Assembly (NCBI GenBank): GCA_007125125.1
Contig: SLDT01000114.1
Coordinates: 1-36,744 of the forward strand
Source of the DNA: Gemmatimonadota bacterium
GTDB lineage: Bacteria > Gemmatimonadota > Gemmatimonadetes > Longimicrobiales > Gaopeijiaceae
Reading direction: 5' to 3'
Length of the DNA: 36,744 nt
Position 1 is the stretch's first letter; each line of letters starts with the position of its first letter. Below the pieces are notes generated by a model that saw nothing but the letters and a program-made list of their open reading frames with translations, ran no database searches and was not told where the DNA came from. Both the position numbers and the translations under genes were made by a program. This document shows positions 9,823 through 17,749 of this stretch, one piece after another.

Positions 9823-10209
9823 TCAGTCGATCAGGGCCCTGTACCCCTCTTCATCGAGAAGGTCCTCCAGCTCGTCCGGGTCGGTCACCCGGAGGCGGAC
9901 CATCCAGCCCTCGCCGTACGGCTCGGCGTTCACCAGGGCAGGGTCGTCGTCCAGGGCCTGGTTGACCTCGATCACCTCCCCCGCGACCGGACAGTAGAGG
10001 TCGCTCACTGCCTTCACGGCCTCGATCGTGCCAAAGACGTCCATCCGCGCGAAGGTGTCTCCGGGCGACGGAAGCTCGAGGAACACGATGTCACCCAACT
10101 CGCCCTGGGCGTAGTCGGTGATTCCGATGAGGAACACGTCGTCCTCGTCGGTCGGCTTGAGATACTCGTGCTCCTCGGTGTAGTGCAGACCGCTGGGAAT
10201 CTCCGACAT
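9823..10209 (-). CDS. gcvH: Glycine cleavage system H protein
   Basis: A 128-residue lipoyl carrier protein that shuttles the aminomethyl group between the P, T and L proteins. The lipoylation lysine is K66 in [15 protein letters not shown], within the conserved ESVKA-type motif. The N-terminus [11 protein letters not shown] and the acidic end ([15 protein letters not shown]) are typical. A good ribosome site (GGAGAA) lies 5 bases before the ATG. It is the first gene of the gcv operon, and a plausible sigma-70-type promoter is at 10281-10309. I looked for the tandem glycine-riboswitch pattern in the leader and did not recognise one. Confidence 0.97.
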   Translation of the reverse strand: MSEIPSGLHYTEEHEYLKPTDEDDVFLIGITDYAQGELGDIVFLELPSPGDTFARMDVFGTIEAVKAVSDLYCPVAGEVIEVNQALDDDPALVNAEPYGEGWMVRLRVTDPDELEDLLDEEGYRALID

Positions 10210-10486
10210 GGGTTCTCCGGGGAATCGGGTGGTCGAGCCGGGACTTCCGGCTCAGCGTTGTGGATGGAAGGCGCATGCGGAATAGAGTTTTTCGAACTCG
10301 GCGCGTCAAGCTCCGCGCGAGCGCGCGAGCCCTGCGGTCCACGGCGAGTGCTGCGGGACGAGGTCCCGATCGGACTCGCTGGATTTTCCGTCCCTCTTTG
10401 GTCAGATTCAGTGTCGGAAACGGGTCGCTTCTCCCAGTCAGGTTTGATCGACCCGCCCCCCAACCGCGTCCCCGCGAGGAGTCCCG
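10210..10486. other. Intergenic region between divergent gcvH and acyl-CoA dehydrogenase genes
   Basis: These 277 bases are the longest gap in the window. They hold the candidate gcvH promoter on the minus strand and a GAGGAG ribosome site just before the acyl-CoA dehydrogenase ATG on the plus strand. The middle has a GC-rich stretch of alternating GCGC (about 10310-10330). I found no convincing plus-strand promoter, riboswitch or small gene. Confidence 0.6.
10281..10309 (-). promoter_or_regulatory. Candidate promoter for the gcvH operon
   Basis: Reading the minus strand, TTGACG (10304-10309) and TCTATT (10281-10286) are separated by 17 bases, matching 5/6 and 4/6 of the sigma-70 consensus. 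The site sits about 70 bases upstream of the gcvH ATG in otherwise GC-rich DNA, with an A-rich spacer. Confidence 0.45.
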
Positions 10487-11656
10487 ATGTCCACACAGGC
10501 ACTGGAAAGCACCCGCCCCGCCCTCACCCGCCTCTCGGACGAGGAGGCCATGTTCCGCGATGCGGTGCGTGACTTCGCAGAAGCCGAGGTGGCACCCCTC
10601 GTCATGCAGATGGACGAGGCTCAGCAGATGGACCCGGGACTGGTCGGTCAACTGTTCGAGCTGGGGCTCATGGGCATCGAGGTCCCCGAGCGCTTCGGCG
10701 GAACCGCCAGCACTTTCTTCACCTCGGTTCTGGTGGTCGAGGAACTCTCCCGTGTGGATCCCGCGGTGGCCGTGCTCGTCGACGTCCAGAACACGCTCGT
10801 GATCAACGCGCTCCATCGTTGGGCCACGCCCGAACAGCAGGAGCAATGGTTTCCCAGGCTGGCGACCGACACCGTCGGCGCCTACGCCCTCTCGGAGGCG
10901 GGCTCCGGCTCCGATGCCTTCGCCCTGGCATGTCGGGCCGAGCAGCAGGGTGACGGGTGGGTCCTGAACGGCCAGAAGCTCTGGATCACGAACGGGAACG
11001 AGGCGGACCTCTTCATCGTCTTCGCCACGGTCGATCCGTCGGCCGGGTACCGGGGGATCACGGCTTTTCTCGTCGAGCGGGACACTCCCGGCTTCACCGT
11101 AGGGAAGAAGGAAGACAAGCTTGGCATCCGCGCCTCCTCCACGACGGAGCTGGTCTTCGACAGCTGCCGCATTCCCGGTTCCGCCGTCCTGGGCGAGGTC
11201 GGGAAGGGGTACAAGGTCGCGATCGAAACGCTGAACGAGGGGCGAATCGGGATTGGAGCCCAGATGGTCGGACTTGCCCAGGGCGCTCTGGACCACACCC
11301 TCCGCTACGTTCAGGAACGCGAGCAGTTTGGCAAGGCGATCGGCCGCTTTCAGGGAGTGCAGTTCCAGCTCGCCGAGATGGCAACCGACATCGAAGCGGC
11401 GCGACTCCTCGTCTACAATGCCGCCCGGCTCAAGGACGCCGGCGAGGACTTCCTCGTGCCCGCTGCCATGGCCAAGCTGCACTCCTCGCGCGTGGCGCAG
11501 TCCGTCTCCTCGATGTGCATCGATCTATACGGGGGCTACGGCTTCACCCGCGAGTATCCAGTCGAGAAGTACTATCGAGATGCGAAGATCGGGACGATCT
11601 ACGAGGGCACGACGAACATGCAGCTCCAGACGATCGCGAAGCTCCTCCTCCAGTGA
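10487..11656 (+). CDS. Acyl-CoA dehydrogenase (short/branched-chain type)
   Basis: A 389-residue FAD enzyme that oxidises an acyl-CoA to the 2-enoyl-CoA and passes electrons to ETF. Family landmarks are YALSEAGSGSDA, LNGQKLWITNGNEADLF, the C-terminal EREQFGKAIGRFQGVQF, LYGGYGFTREYPVEKYYRDAKI and the catalytic glutamate E373 in IYEGTTNMQ. Placement of the glutamate in the YEGT motif is as in short- and medium-chain enzymes, not isovaleryl- or long-chain ones. Substrate is inferred only from general similarity. GAGGAG lies about 6 bases upstream of the ATG. It is divergent from gcvH and is followed after 30 bases by tatA. Confidence 0.95.
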   Translation: MSTQALESTRPALTRLSDEEAMFRDAVRDFAEAEVAPLVMQMDEAQQMDPGLVGQLFELGLMGIEVPERFGGTASTFFTSVLVVEELSRVDPAVAVLVDVQNTLVINALHRWATPEQQEQWFPRLATDTVGAYALSEAGSGSDAFALACRAEQQGDGWVLNGQKLWITNGNEADLFIVFATVDPSAGYRGITAFLVERDTPGFTVGKKEDKLGIRASSTTELVFDSCRIPGSAVLGEVGKGYKVAIETLNEGRIGIGAQMVGLAQGALDHTLRYVQEREQFGKAIGRFQGVQFQLAEMATDIEAARLLVYNAARLKDAGEDFLVPAAMAKLHSSRVAQSVSSMCIDLYGGYGFTREYPVEKYYRDAKIGTIYEGTTNMQLQTIAKLLLQ

Positions 11657-11686
11657 CCCGGCTGTGAACCACACCAGGAGATCCGT

Positions 11687-11890
11687 ATGTTGGCCATGAT
11701 CGGTGGACTCGGGGTGGGCGAGCTCCTGCTCATCGTCCTGCTCCTGGTGCTTCTCTTCGGCGCTCGACGCATTCCGGAGATCGCCCGAGGACTTGGAAAG
11801 GGCATCCGTAACTTCAAGACGAGTGTGTCGGAGCCCGAACGGCTCGAGGAGCGGAGCTCCGACTCCGAGGATCGTTCCGGGCGGAGCTGA
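11687..11890 (+). CDS. tatA: Sec-independent (Tat) translocase subunit TatA/E
   Basis: A 67-residue protein with a single N-terminal membrane helix (GELLLIVLLLVLLFG), the conserved FG hinge, an amphipathic helix (IPEIARGLGKGIRNFK) and a charged Ser/Glu/Asp tail. This is the TatA layout; TatB is usually longer. TatA oligomers form the conduit for folded proteins with twin-arginine signals. No tatC or tatB is in the window. AGGAGA precedes the ATG. One client could be ActB further along, which has a twin-arginine signal; that link is an inference. Confidence 0.92.
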   Translation: MLAMIGGLGVGELLLIVLLLVLLFGARRIPEIARGLGKGIRNFKTSVSEPERLEERSSDSEDRSGRS

Positions 11891-11897
11891 CGGAACG

Positions 11898-13217
11898 TTG
11901 AAGGACGAAGATCCTTCCGGGAGTTGGAGTCGCGGCGGGGGCTCGTCGCCCCGCACGCGGCTCACGATTCTCTCTCTCACCGTCTTCGTCGATCTCGTCG
12001 GGTTCGGGATCATCCTCCCGCTCCTTCCCTTCTACGGGGACCGCTTCGGTGCGTCCGGGACGCAGATCGCGATTCTGGTCTTCTCCTATTCCGCCGCCCA
12101 GCTCGTCATGGCCCCCCTCTGGGGCCGCCTCTCGGATCGGTACGGGCGCCGACCGATCCTGATTCTCGGGCTCGTCGGCTCGGCGCTCTCCTATCTTGTC
12201 TTTGCCTTCGCGGGCTCGATCCTGGCCCTCCTGCTCTCACGGGTCATGGCCGGCGCTGCCGGAGCGAACGTTCCAGTCGCGCAGGCCTACATCGCGGATG
12301 TCACACCCCCGGAGCAGCGAGCCGGTGGCATGGGCCTGATCGGCGCAGCCTTCGGCCTCGGCTTCATCTTCGGTCCCGCGATCGGAGGAATCCTCGCCCC
12401 CATTGCCCCCGAGGCCCCCGGGCTCGCCGCCGCCGGCCTCTGCCTCGGGAACGCCGTCCTCGCCTTCTTCTTCCTGCCGGAGTCCCTGGACAGGCAGAAG
12501 ACGCCCCGCTCTTCTGACTCGAGCCGCATCCTGCCCCAGCCCTCCCAGCTCCTGGGCTGGTCCGAACTCCGGAAGATCGTGCGCGATCGAGCGTTCATGG
12601 AGGTCCTTCTTCTCTCCTTCCTCTTCATCGCTGCCTTCTCCGTCATCCATCCGGTCTTTCCCCTCTTTGCCTCGGAACGGCTCGGGCTGGACGAACGCGG
12701 GGTTGGCTGGGTCTTCGCATACATGGGCACCGTCTCGGCGATCATGCAGGGAGGCATCGTCCGGGTCCTGGCCCCCCGCATCGGCGAGCAGGGGCTCGTA
12801 AGGGCCTCCGCTCTTCCCTTCGTGGCCGGGCTCCTCGTGATTGGTTACGCCGAGAGCCTGCCGGTGCTGCTTGGAGGCATCACCCTTCTGGCCATCGGTT
12901 TCGGCGGGTCGCTCCCGGCCCTGGTGAGCCTTCTTTCTCGGGCTGCCCCACCCGAGCTCCAGGGAGGCTCGCTCGGAATCGGACAGAGCGTTGGCGCCGT
13001 CGCGCGCATCCTCGGACCCCTGATCGGGGGGCTCGCCTGGGACTTCGGGAGCATGAGCGCACCCTTCTTCGCCGGGGCCGTGCTCGCTGCGCTCGGCGCG
13101 GTCCGCCTCCTCTTTGGGCCACCGCCCCTCCCTCCCCAACCCTCATCTGCATCGAAGCCCGGGGCCGCGCACGACCGGGAGAGCACGATATCGCCCCCCC
13201 ATCACTCAACGCCATGA
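11898..13217 (+). CDS. MFS transporter (TetA-like drug/solute exporter family)
   Basis: An integral membrane protein with about 12 helices, 439 residues from a TTG at 11898. Motif A appears as LSDRYGRRP after TM2 and the first helix has LVGFGIILPLLPFYG, typical of the TetA/MdfA-like exporters. ARVMAGAAGANVPVAQAYIAD-like text (shown here as RVMAGAAGANVPVAQAYIAD) marks TM4-TM5. The frame is open back to an ATG at 11703, but that lies inside tatA in another frame and encodes non-membrane sequence. TTG at 11898 has GGAG 11 bases upstream and follows the tatA stop. The stop overlaps the next ATG by 4 bases. Substrate unknown. Confidence 0.85.
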   Translation: MKDEDPSGSWSRGGGSSPRTRLTILSLTVFVDLVGFGIILPLLPFYGDRFGASGTQIAILVFSYSAAQLVMAPLWGRLSDRYGRRPILILGLVGSALSYLVFAFAGSILALLLSRVMAGAAGANVPVAQAYIADVTPPEQRAGGMGLIGAAFGLGFIFGPAIGGILAPIAPEAPGLAAAGLCLGNAVLAFFFLPESLDRQKTPRSSDSSRILPQPSQLLGWSELRKIVRDRAFMEVLLLSFLFIAAFSVIHPVFPLFASERLGLDERGVGWVFAYMGTVSAIMQGGIVRVLAPRIGEQGLVRASALPFVAGLLVIGYAESLPVLLGGITLLAIGFGGSLPALVSLLSRAAPPELQGGSLGIGQSVGAVARILGPLIGGLAWDFGSMSAPFFAGAVLAALGAVRLLFGPPPLPPQPSSASKPGAAHDRESTISPPHHSTP

Positions 13218-13996
13218 AGCCTGAGAACGTGACCATCGTCCTCGACGAACCTCGCAACCTGGTGAACATCGCTGCTGTCGTGCGCGCCATGAAGAACATG
13301 GGCCTCTGCAAGCTGCGTGTCGTCAATCCCGCAGAGTGGGACCCGTGGCGCATCACCGGAATCGCGCATCGATGCAACGACATCGTGGACGACACGGAAC
13401 ACTTTCTCTCCCTCGAAGAAGCCGTCGCGGACTGTACACTCGTGCTCGGGACCTCCGCCCGGTCGCGCACTGCGCAGCGGAATTACGGCACGGCCCGCGC
13501 CTGGGGGCCCCACATTGTCGCACGATCCCTTGAATCCCGGGTTGCCATCGTGTTTGGTCGAGAAGATCGGGGACTGTCGAACGAGGCGCTTGACCGTTGT
13601 GACGGGGTCATTGTCATCCCGACCGATCCTCGGTACAGCAGTCTCAATCTCGCCCAGGCCTGCCTGGTCGTGGCCTACGAAGTTTTCCTGGCCGGGGGCG
13701 ACCCGGATGACCTCCCGGTAGGAAAGCGGAGCCAGGGACCTGCGGACCGTGCCAGGATGGAAGAGATGTTCTCCGCGCTCGAAGAGGGGCTGCACGCGCT
13801 CGACTTCTTCCGGGCCCGGAGCCCGGAAGCCGTGATGCGCACGCTTCGAACCCTGCTGTCGCGCGCCGAGCCCGACCTCCACGAAGCGGGGATCGTGCGG
13901 TCGATGGGATACGCCATGCGGAACCGGGTCAGGCGACTGGTCGGGAGCGTCGACACGGGCACGGAAGGGAGCGGCCAGGATCCCGCCGCTGAGTGA
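13214..13996 (+). CDS. SpoU/TrmH-family RNA 2'-O-methyltransferase, TrmJ-like
   Basis: A 260-residue SPOUT-fold methyltransferase. The three family motifs are visible: NLVNIAAVVRAMKNMG (motif 1), IVFGREDRGLSNEAL (motif 2) and YSSLNLAQACLVVAYE (motif 3), which form the knotted S-adenosylmethionine site. The position of SLNLAQA and the helical C-terminal extension resemble TrmJ, which methylates position 32 of tRNAs; other RNA targets are possible. The ATG overlaps the MFS stop by 4 bases and has no clear ribosome site, so it is likely translated by coupling. Cytoplasmic. Confidence 0.87.
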   Translation: MKPENVTIVLDEPRNLVNIAAVVRAMKNMGLCKLRVVNPAEWDPWRITGIAHRCNDIVDDTEHFLSLEEAVADCTLVLGTSARSRTAQRNYGTARAWGPHIVARSLESRVAIVFGREDRGLSNEALDRCDGVIVIPTDPRYSSLNLAQACLVVAYEVFLAGGDPDDLPVGKRSQGPADRARMEEMFSALEEGLHALDFFRARSPEAVMRTLRTLLSRAEPDLHEAGIVRSMGYAMRNRVRRLVGSVDTGTEGSGQDPAAE

Positions 13997-14058
13997 GCGG
14001 TATGAAACATGCTCAGGGAGTGCGTACCCTTTGACCTCCGAGTTCGCGCCTGCCCGCC

Positions 14059-15585
14059 ATGATCCTCTCTCAGCCCCGATTCTCCGCCTCATCGGCGGAC
14101 ACGCGCTACCAGGTTCTCCTGGATATCGGGCGTACCCTCACGAGCGCGATTTCCGGCGAGGATGAGCTCTACACCGCCCTCTATCGAGAGACGGCAAGGG
14201 TCATGGAGGCCGATGGCTTCTACGTCGCGACGTACGACGGCTCGAGCGATCTGGCCACTGTGGTCTTCTGGGCCGACCGCGGCTCCGGGCGCCACGCCCA
14301 CATTCACTATCAGGGTTCCGATAGCGACGTGATCCGGTCCGGACGTGGATCGATGGTGAATGACGCACTGGAGTCCCAGTCCTTCCTCGTGATCGGTGAT
14401 GACAACTCGCAGATGACACGTTCCGCGATTTCGACCCCGCTCCGAGCGCGAGGCCGAATCGTGGGCGTGATGAGCGCTCAGAGCTATCAGCCTGACGCAT
14501 ACACGGAGCATGACCTCGAGCTTCTGCAGGCGATCGCGGACATCGCCGCCGTGGCGCTCGAGAACGTGCACCACGTCGAGGAGCTGGAGCGCCGGCGCAC
14601 CGAGGCGGAGCGGCTGGAAGACCTGAGCAGAATCCTGGCTTCATCTCTCGACTCCGAGGCGGTCTTTCCATTGATCGTGGAGGCGGCAGGAGACCTCCTC
14701 GGAGGCGACGGAGCCTTTGTTGGCCTTCTTGATGATGAAACGCTCCGGGTGAACGCCTCGAGAGGGCCTGGAGCGCCTGCGCCCGGGGCTCGGATCCAGC
14801 TCCCGCCCGAGCTCATCCGAAAGCTGCAGACCCGCGACCGCCCCGTCCTGCTCTCGGACGTTCGCACGACCCCGCTACTACCGGATGCCCTCCGCTTTCC
14901 AGCCCTCGCGAGGACCGGCGGGTTCGTTCCCCTGAAGGCCGGCGACCGCCTGATCGGAATCCTCGGCGTGACCCTGGCAAGGACGTCTCGACTTGGCGTT
15001 GACGATGCCCGGCTCCTCCAACGACTCAGTGGTCACGCCGCGATCGCCATCGAGAATAGTCGACTCCACTCTGCGCTCCACACCCTGTCCCTCACGGATC
15101 CGCTGACCGGGCTCCCGAATCGTCGCCAGCTCGAAGGTCATCTCAGCCGAGAGTTCGCAGCAGCCCAGCGAGGACGCCCCCTCTCGATCGTCCTCTTCGA
15201 CGTGGACTACTTCAAGGAATACAATGACTCCGAGGGTCACCTCGCCGGCGACGACGCGCTCCGCGGCGTGGCCCGCGTCCTCTTGGACGAGACTCGTGCC
15301 ATGAACCTCGTGGCCAGATACGGGGGCGACGAGTTCCTCGCAGTCCTCTCGGACACCGGTCTCGAAGGCGCAAAGCTGCACGCCCAGCGGGTCCACGCCG
15401 CCCTCGCGGCCGATGCCGAACTCGCCCCTCTCGGCATCAGCCTTACATCCGGGGTGGCAACCTTTGCCGCCGGGATGCGCCGCGTGGAAGACCTCATCCG
15501 GACCGCCGACGAAGACATGTACGAAGCCAAGGCAGCTCGGGTCTCCCGGGAGCGGCCCACATGGGCTCGGGACTCGGATGACTGA
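14059..15585 (+). CDS. GAF-GAF-GGDEF protein, probable diguanylate cyclase
   Basis: A 508-residue soluble signalling protein. Two GAF sensor domains are suggested at about 20-175 and 190-335, joined by a helix with ELERRRTEAERLEDLSRIL, followed by a GGDEF domain from about 340. The active-site motif GGDEF is at 422-426, preceded by SLTDPLTGLPNRRQLE and FDVDYFKEYND, so synthesis of cyclic di-GMP from GTP is expected. The usual product-inhibition site RxxD is RAMN (413-416), so its Asp is replaced by Asn. There are no membrane helices. It follows the methyltransferase by 62 bases and overlaps the phosphatase gene by 8 bases. Confidence 0.93.
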   Translation: MILSQPRFSASSADTRYQVLLDIGRTLTSAISGEDELYTALYRETARVMEADGFYVATYDGSSDLATVVFWADRGSGRHAHIHYQGSDSDVIRSGRGSMVNDALESQSFLVIGDDNSQMTRSAISTPLRARGRIVGVMSAQSYQPDAYTEHDLELLQAIADIAAVALENVHHVEELERRRTEAERLEDLSRILASSLDSEAVFPLIVEAAGDLLGGDGAFVGLLDDETLRVNASRGPGAPAPGARIQLPPELIRKLQTRDRPVLLSDVRTTPLLPDALRFPALARTGGFVPLKAGDRLIGILGVTLARTSRLGVDDARLLQRLSGHAAIAIENSRLHSALHTLSLTDPLTGLPNRRQLEGHLSREFAAAQRGRPLSIVLFDVDYFKEYNDSEGHLAGDDALRGVARVLLDETRAMNLVARYGGDEFLAVLSDTGLEGAKLHAQRVHAALAADAELAPLGISLTSGVATFAAGMRRVEDLIRTADEDMYEAKAARVSRERPTWARDSDD

Positions 15586-16393
15586 GTCCCGAGCGTCATC
15601 AGTGCCGACTCCGGACCGGGATCTTGCCGCGCTCCTCGAGTTTGCGGTCGGTGCCGCCCTCCGCGCCGGAGAAGACACACTTCGCTGGTTCGGGCGTGCC
15701 GTGCCCATCGACACGAAGGTCGACGGCACTCCGGTGTCCCTCGCCGATCGTGAGGCCGAAGCACGGCTGCGCAGCCTCATCCGTGAGCGCTTTCCCGACG
15801 ACGCGCTCCTCGGAGAAGAAGAGGGGACTTCCGGGGAGGCAGGGGCCCCATGGCGATGGATCCTCGATCCCATCGACGGGACACGATCCTTCGTCCGGGG
15901 CGTGCCCCTGTATGCGGTTCTCGTGGGCGTCGAGTTCCGGGGGCATCCCCTCCTCGGGGTTCTGCACTTCCCCGCCCTTGGCGAGACGCTCGCCGCCGCC
16001 CGCGGCCAGGGCTGTCACGCGAACGGCGTCCGGTGCCGCGCCAGTGGAGTCCGTCACCTCCGCGACGCTGTTGCTCTGACCTCCGACCCCGCCATCACCG
16101 CGCAGTCTCCGGTGGCGGAGGGCTGGTCCGACCTCGTGGCGCGGGTCGACTACTCACGCACGTGGGGCGATGCTTACGGCCATGCCATGGTCGCACGCGG
16201 CCGGGCCGACATCATGCTCGACCCACTCGATCTCAAGGCCTGGGACGCAGCTCCACTCCTCCCCGTGATCGAGGAGGCCGGAGGTCGCTTCACGGACCTG
16301 AACGGAGAGCCCACGATCCATGGTGGATCGGGGCTCTCGACGAACGGACTCCTCCATGAGGAGGTCCTCCGCGTGCTGAACGGGAAGGGCTGA
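15578..16393 (+). CDS. Inositol monophosphatase family phosphatase, HisN-like
   Basis: A 271-residue Mg-dependent phosphatase. Metal-binding motifs are LGEEEG, LDPIDGTRSFVRGVP and WDAAPLLPVIEEAGG. The DPIDGTRSF segment followed by a VPLYAVLVG run resembles histidinol-phosphate phosphatases of the HisN branch; inositol-1-phosphate or a nucleotide-sulfate product cannot be excluded. Start ATG at 15578 overlaps the end of the GGDEF gene by 8 bases, so the two are probably co-translated. Upstream in-frame ATGs lie deep inside that gene and give non-family sequence. The last codons form half of a perfect hairpin shared with actF. Confidence 0.9.
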   Translation: MTESRASSVPTPDRDLAALLEFAVGAALRAGEDTLRWFGRAVPIDTKVDGTPVSLADREAEARLRSLIRERFPDDALLGEEEGTSGEAGAPWRWILDPIDGTRSFVRGVPLYAVLVGVEFRGHPLLGVLHFPALGETLAAARGQGCHANGVRCRASGVRHLRDAVALTSDPAITAQSPVAEGWSDLVARVDYSRTWGDAYGHAMVARGRADIMLDPLDLKAWDAAPLLPVIEEAGGRFTDLNGEPTIHGGSGLSTNGLLHEEVLRVLNGKG

Positions 16394-16417
16394 CCGCTCC
16401 CGGCCCAGCCCTTCCCG
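16381..16417. terminator. Bidirectional hairpin between the convergent phosphatase and actF genes
   Basis: A perfect 12-bp inverted repeat: CGGGAAGGGCTG (16381-16392) and CAGCCCTTCCCG (16406-16417) around a 13-base loop. The two genes end at 16393 and 16421, so it fits a terminator for both directions. There is no T-tract, so it may need Rho or may only protect mRNA ends. Confidence 0.7.
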
Positions 16418-16420
16418 AGC

Positions 16421-17737
16421 TCACACCCTCGGTGCCAACTCCGCGTCCTGCGGGAGCTCCCTCTCCACCATCTCGGGCTCCTTTGGCGGCTGCCACATCT
16501 GGATCACCGGGAAGGTCTGGAGGAACCATCTCGCCGAACCGATGAAGAGCCCAAGGAACCCGAGGCCGATCAGCGGCTCCCACGCCGTGAGCGTGGGCGT
16601 TCCCGAGACGTGGAGCGATGGCGCGATCAGGATGAATCGCTCGAGCCAGAGGCCGATCAGGGCGATGAAGGCGATGGCACCAAGCCAGCCTGGAATGAGC
16701 TTGGGCTTTCGACCCAGGAGCGCAACGAAGGGAATCGCGAAACAAAGCACGAGCATCGCGATGCTGAGAGGCCCCCACTCCGCATCCGAGCGGTGGATGA
16801 CCCACTCCTGCTCCCATGGGAGCTTCGCGTACCAGATCACGATGTACTGGGAGAATACGAGGTACATCCAGAAGATGGAGAAAGCGAAGACCAGCTTGCC
16901 CAGATCGTGAAGCTGCTGCGGTCCCATGGCTTCGTCAAAGTCGGGAGCGAGCTTCTTGAGCACCACGACGGCTACAACCGTCAGCGCGATCCCACCCCAG
17001 AAGGCCCCCATGAAGAACCATGCCGGGAACAGCATCGAGAACCAGTGGGGCTCGAGTGACATGGCCCAGTCGATCGCGATCACACTCATGACGAAAGCGT
17101 AGACCAGGGCGAGCGCCGGGGCGAGGCGTGACATCCGGCTCCAGCTCCGCTCGACTTCGGCCTCCTGCCCAAGCCAGCCCCCCGCGATCCGTTCGCGCCA
17201 CCTGGCCCGCGCCGGATCACCGTCTTCGTCCCTGGCGCGCTCGGGGCCCAGGTCCGGTCTGATCGCGAGGACGATGAACATGAGGCTCAGCCCGAAGAGC
17301 AGGAGCGGCAGGACGATGTTCCGCGCAATCAGGAAGGGGATGTTGAGGTACGCCTCCTTCTTCTGCACGATCTCGTCGTACTCCATCTTCTCGATCCAGG
17401 GGAAGAAGTCTTCCCGCAGGCCAAGCATCGGCAGAAGAAGGAGGAAGGCGATCGGCAGAAACGCCCCGAAGGAGAGCGAGACGCGGCGCACCGACCAGTT
17501 CCACTTCGCCCGGGTGATCGTCGTCGCGACCCCGAGCATGATGGCCCCCTGTGCGACACTGGCGAAGAAGAGCCAGTTCGACACGTATGCCTGCCAGGCC
17601 CGATCGGGATCACTTGCCAGGAGGGCAAAGAAGGCCAGGAAGCCCACCAGTGTGAAGCCCCCGATGATGAGGGACACCGCCTTCCGCCGGGGAAGGTAGC
17701 GCGCCTGGATGTCCGAGGGAACGTGGATGTCGTGCAT
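16421..17737 (-). CDS. actF: Alternative complex III subunit ActF (NrfD-like membrane protein)
   Basis: A 438-residue integral membrane protein of the NrfD/PsrC superfamily, about ten helices. It is the last gene of the act operon and pairs with ActC in the membrane arm of alternative complex III, which oxidises quinol and reduces cytochrome c or an oxidase. Recognisable parts are SVIAIDWAMSLEPHWFSMLF, FSIFWMYLVFSQYIVIWYAK and WLERFILIAPSL, all characteristic of ActF. It starts 12 bases after actE. The C-terminal tail is charged and cytoplasmic or periplasmic by topology. The gene is followed by the bidirectional hairpin. The name is given by context and by these motifs. Confidence 0.93.
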   Translation of the reverse strand: MHDIHVPSDIQARYLPRRKAVSLIIGGFTLVGFLAFFALLASDPDRAWQAYVSNWLFFASVAQGAIMLGVATTITRAKWNWSVRRVSLSFGAFLPIAFLLLLPMLGLREDFFPWIEKMEYDEIVQKKEAYLNIPFLIARNIVLPLLLFGLSLMFIVLAIRPDLGPERARDEDGDPARARWRERIAGGWLGQEAEVERSWSRMSRLAPALALVYAFVMSVIAIDWAMSLEPHWFSMLFPAWFFMGAFWGGIALTVVAVVVLKKLAPDFDEAMGPQQLHDLGKLVFAFSIFWMYLVFSQYIVIWYAKLPWEQEWVIHRSDAEWGPLSIAMLVLCFAIPFVALLGRKPKLIPGWLGAIAFIALIGLWLERFILIAPSLHVSGTPTLTAWEPLIGLGFLGLFIGSARWFLQTFPVIQMWQPPKEPEMVERELPQDAELAPRV

Positions 17738-17749
17738 CGGGATTCTGCC

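Noticed and set aside
6659-9997. A 1112-codon open frame on the plus strand
   Set aside because: It is antisense to gcvP, has no recognisable domain and its composition is that of a reverse-strand shadow; gcvP is unmistakable.
10210-10486. Possible glycine riboswitch upstream of gcvH
   Set aside because: I looked for the two-aptamer pattern expected before glycine-cleavage genes and could not recognise it; only a promoter-like pair stands out.
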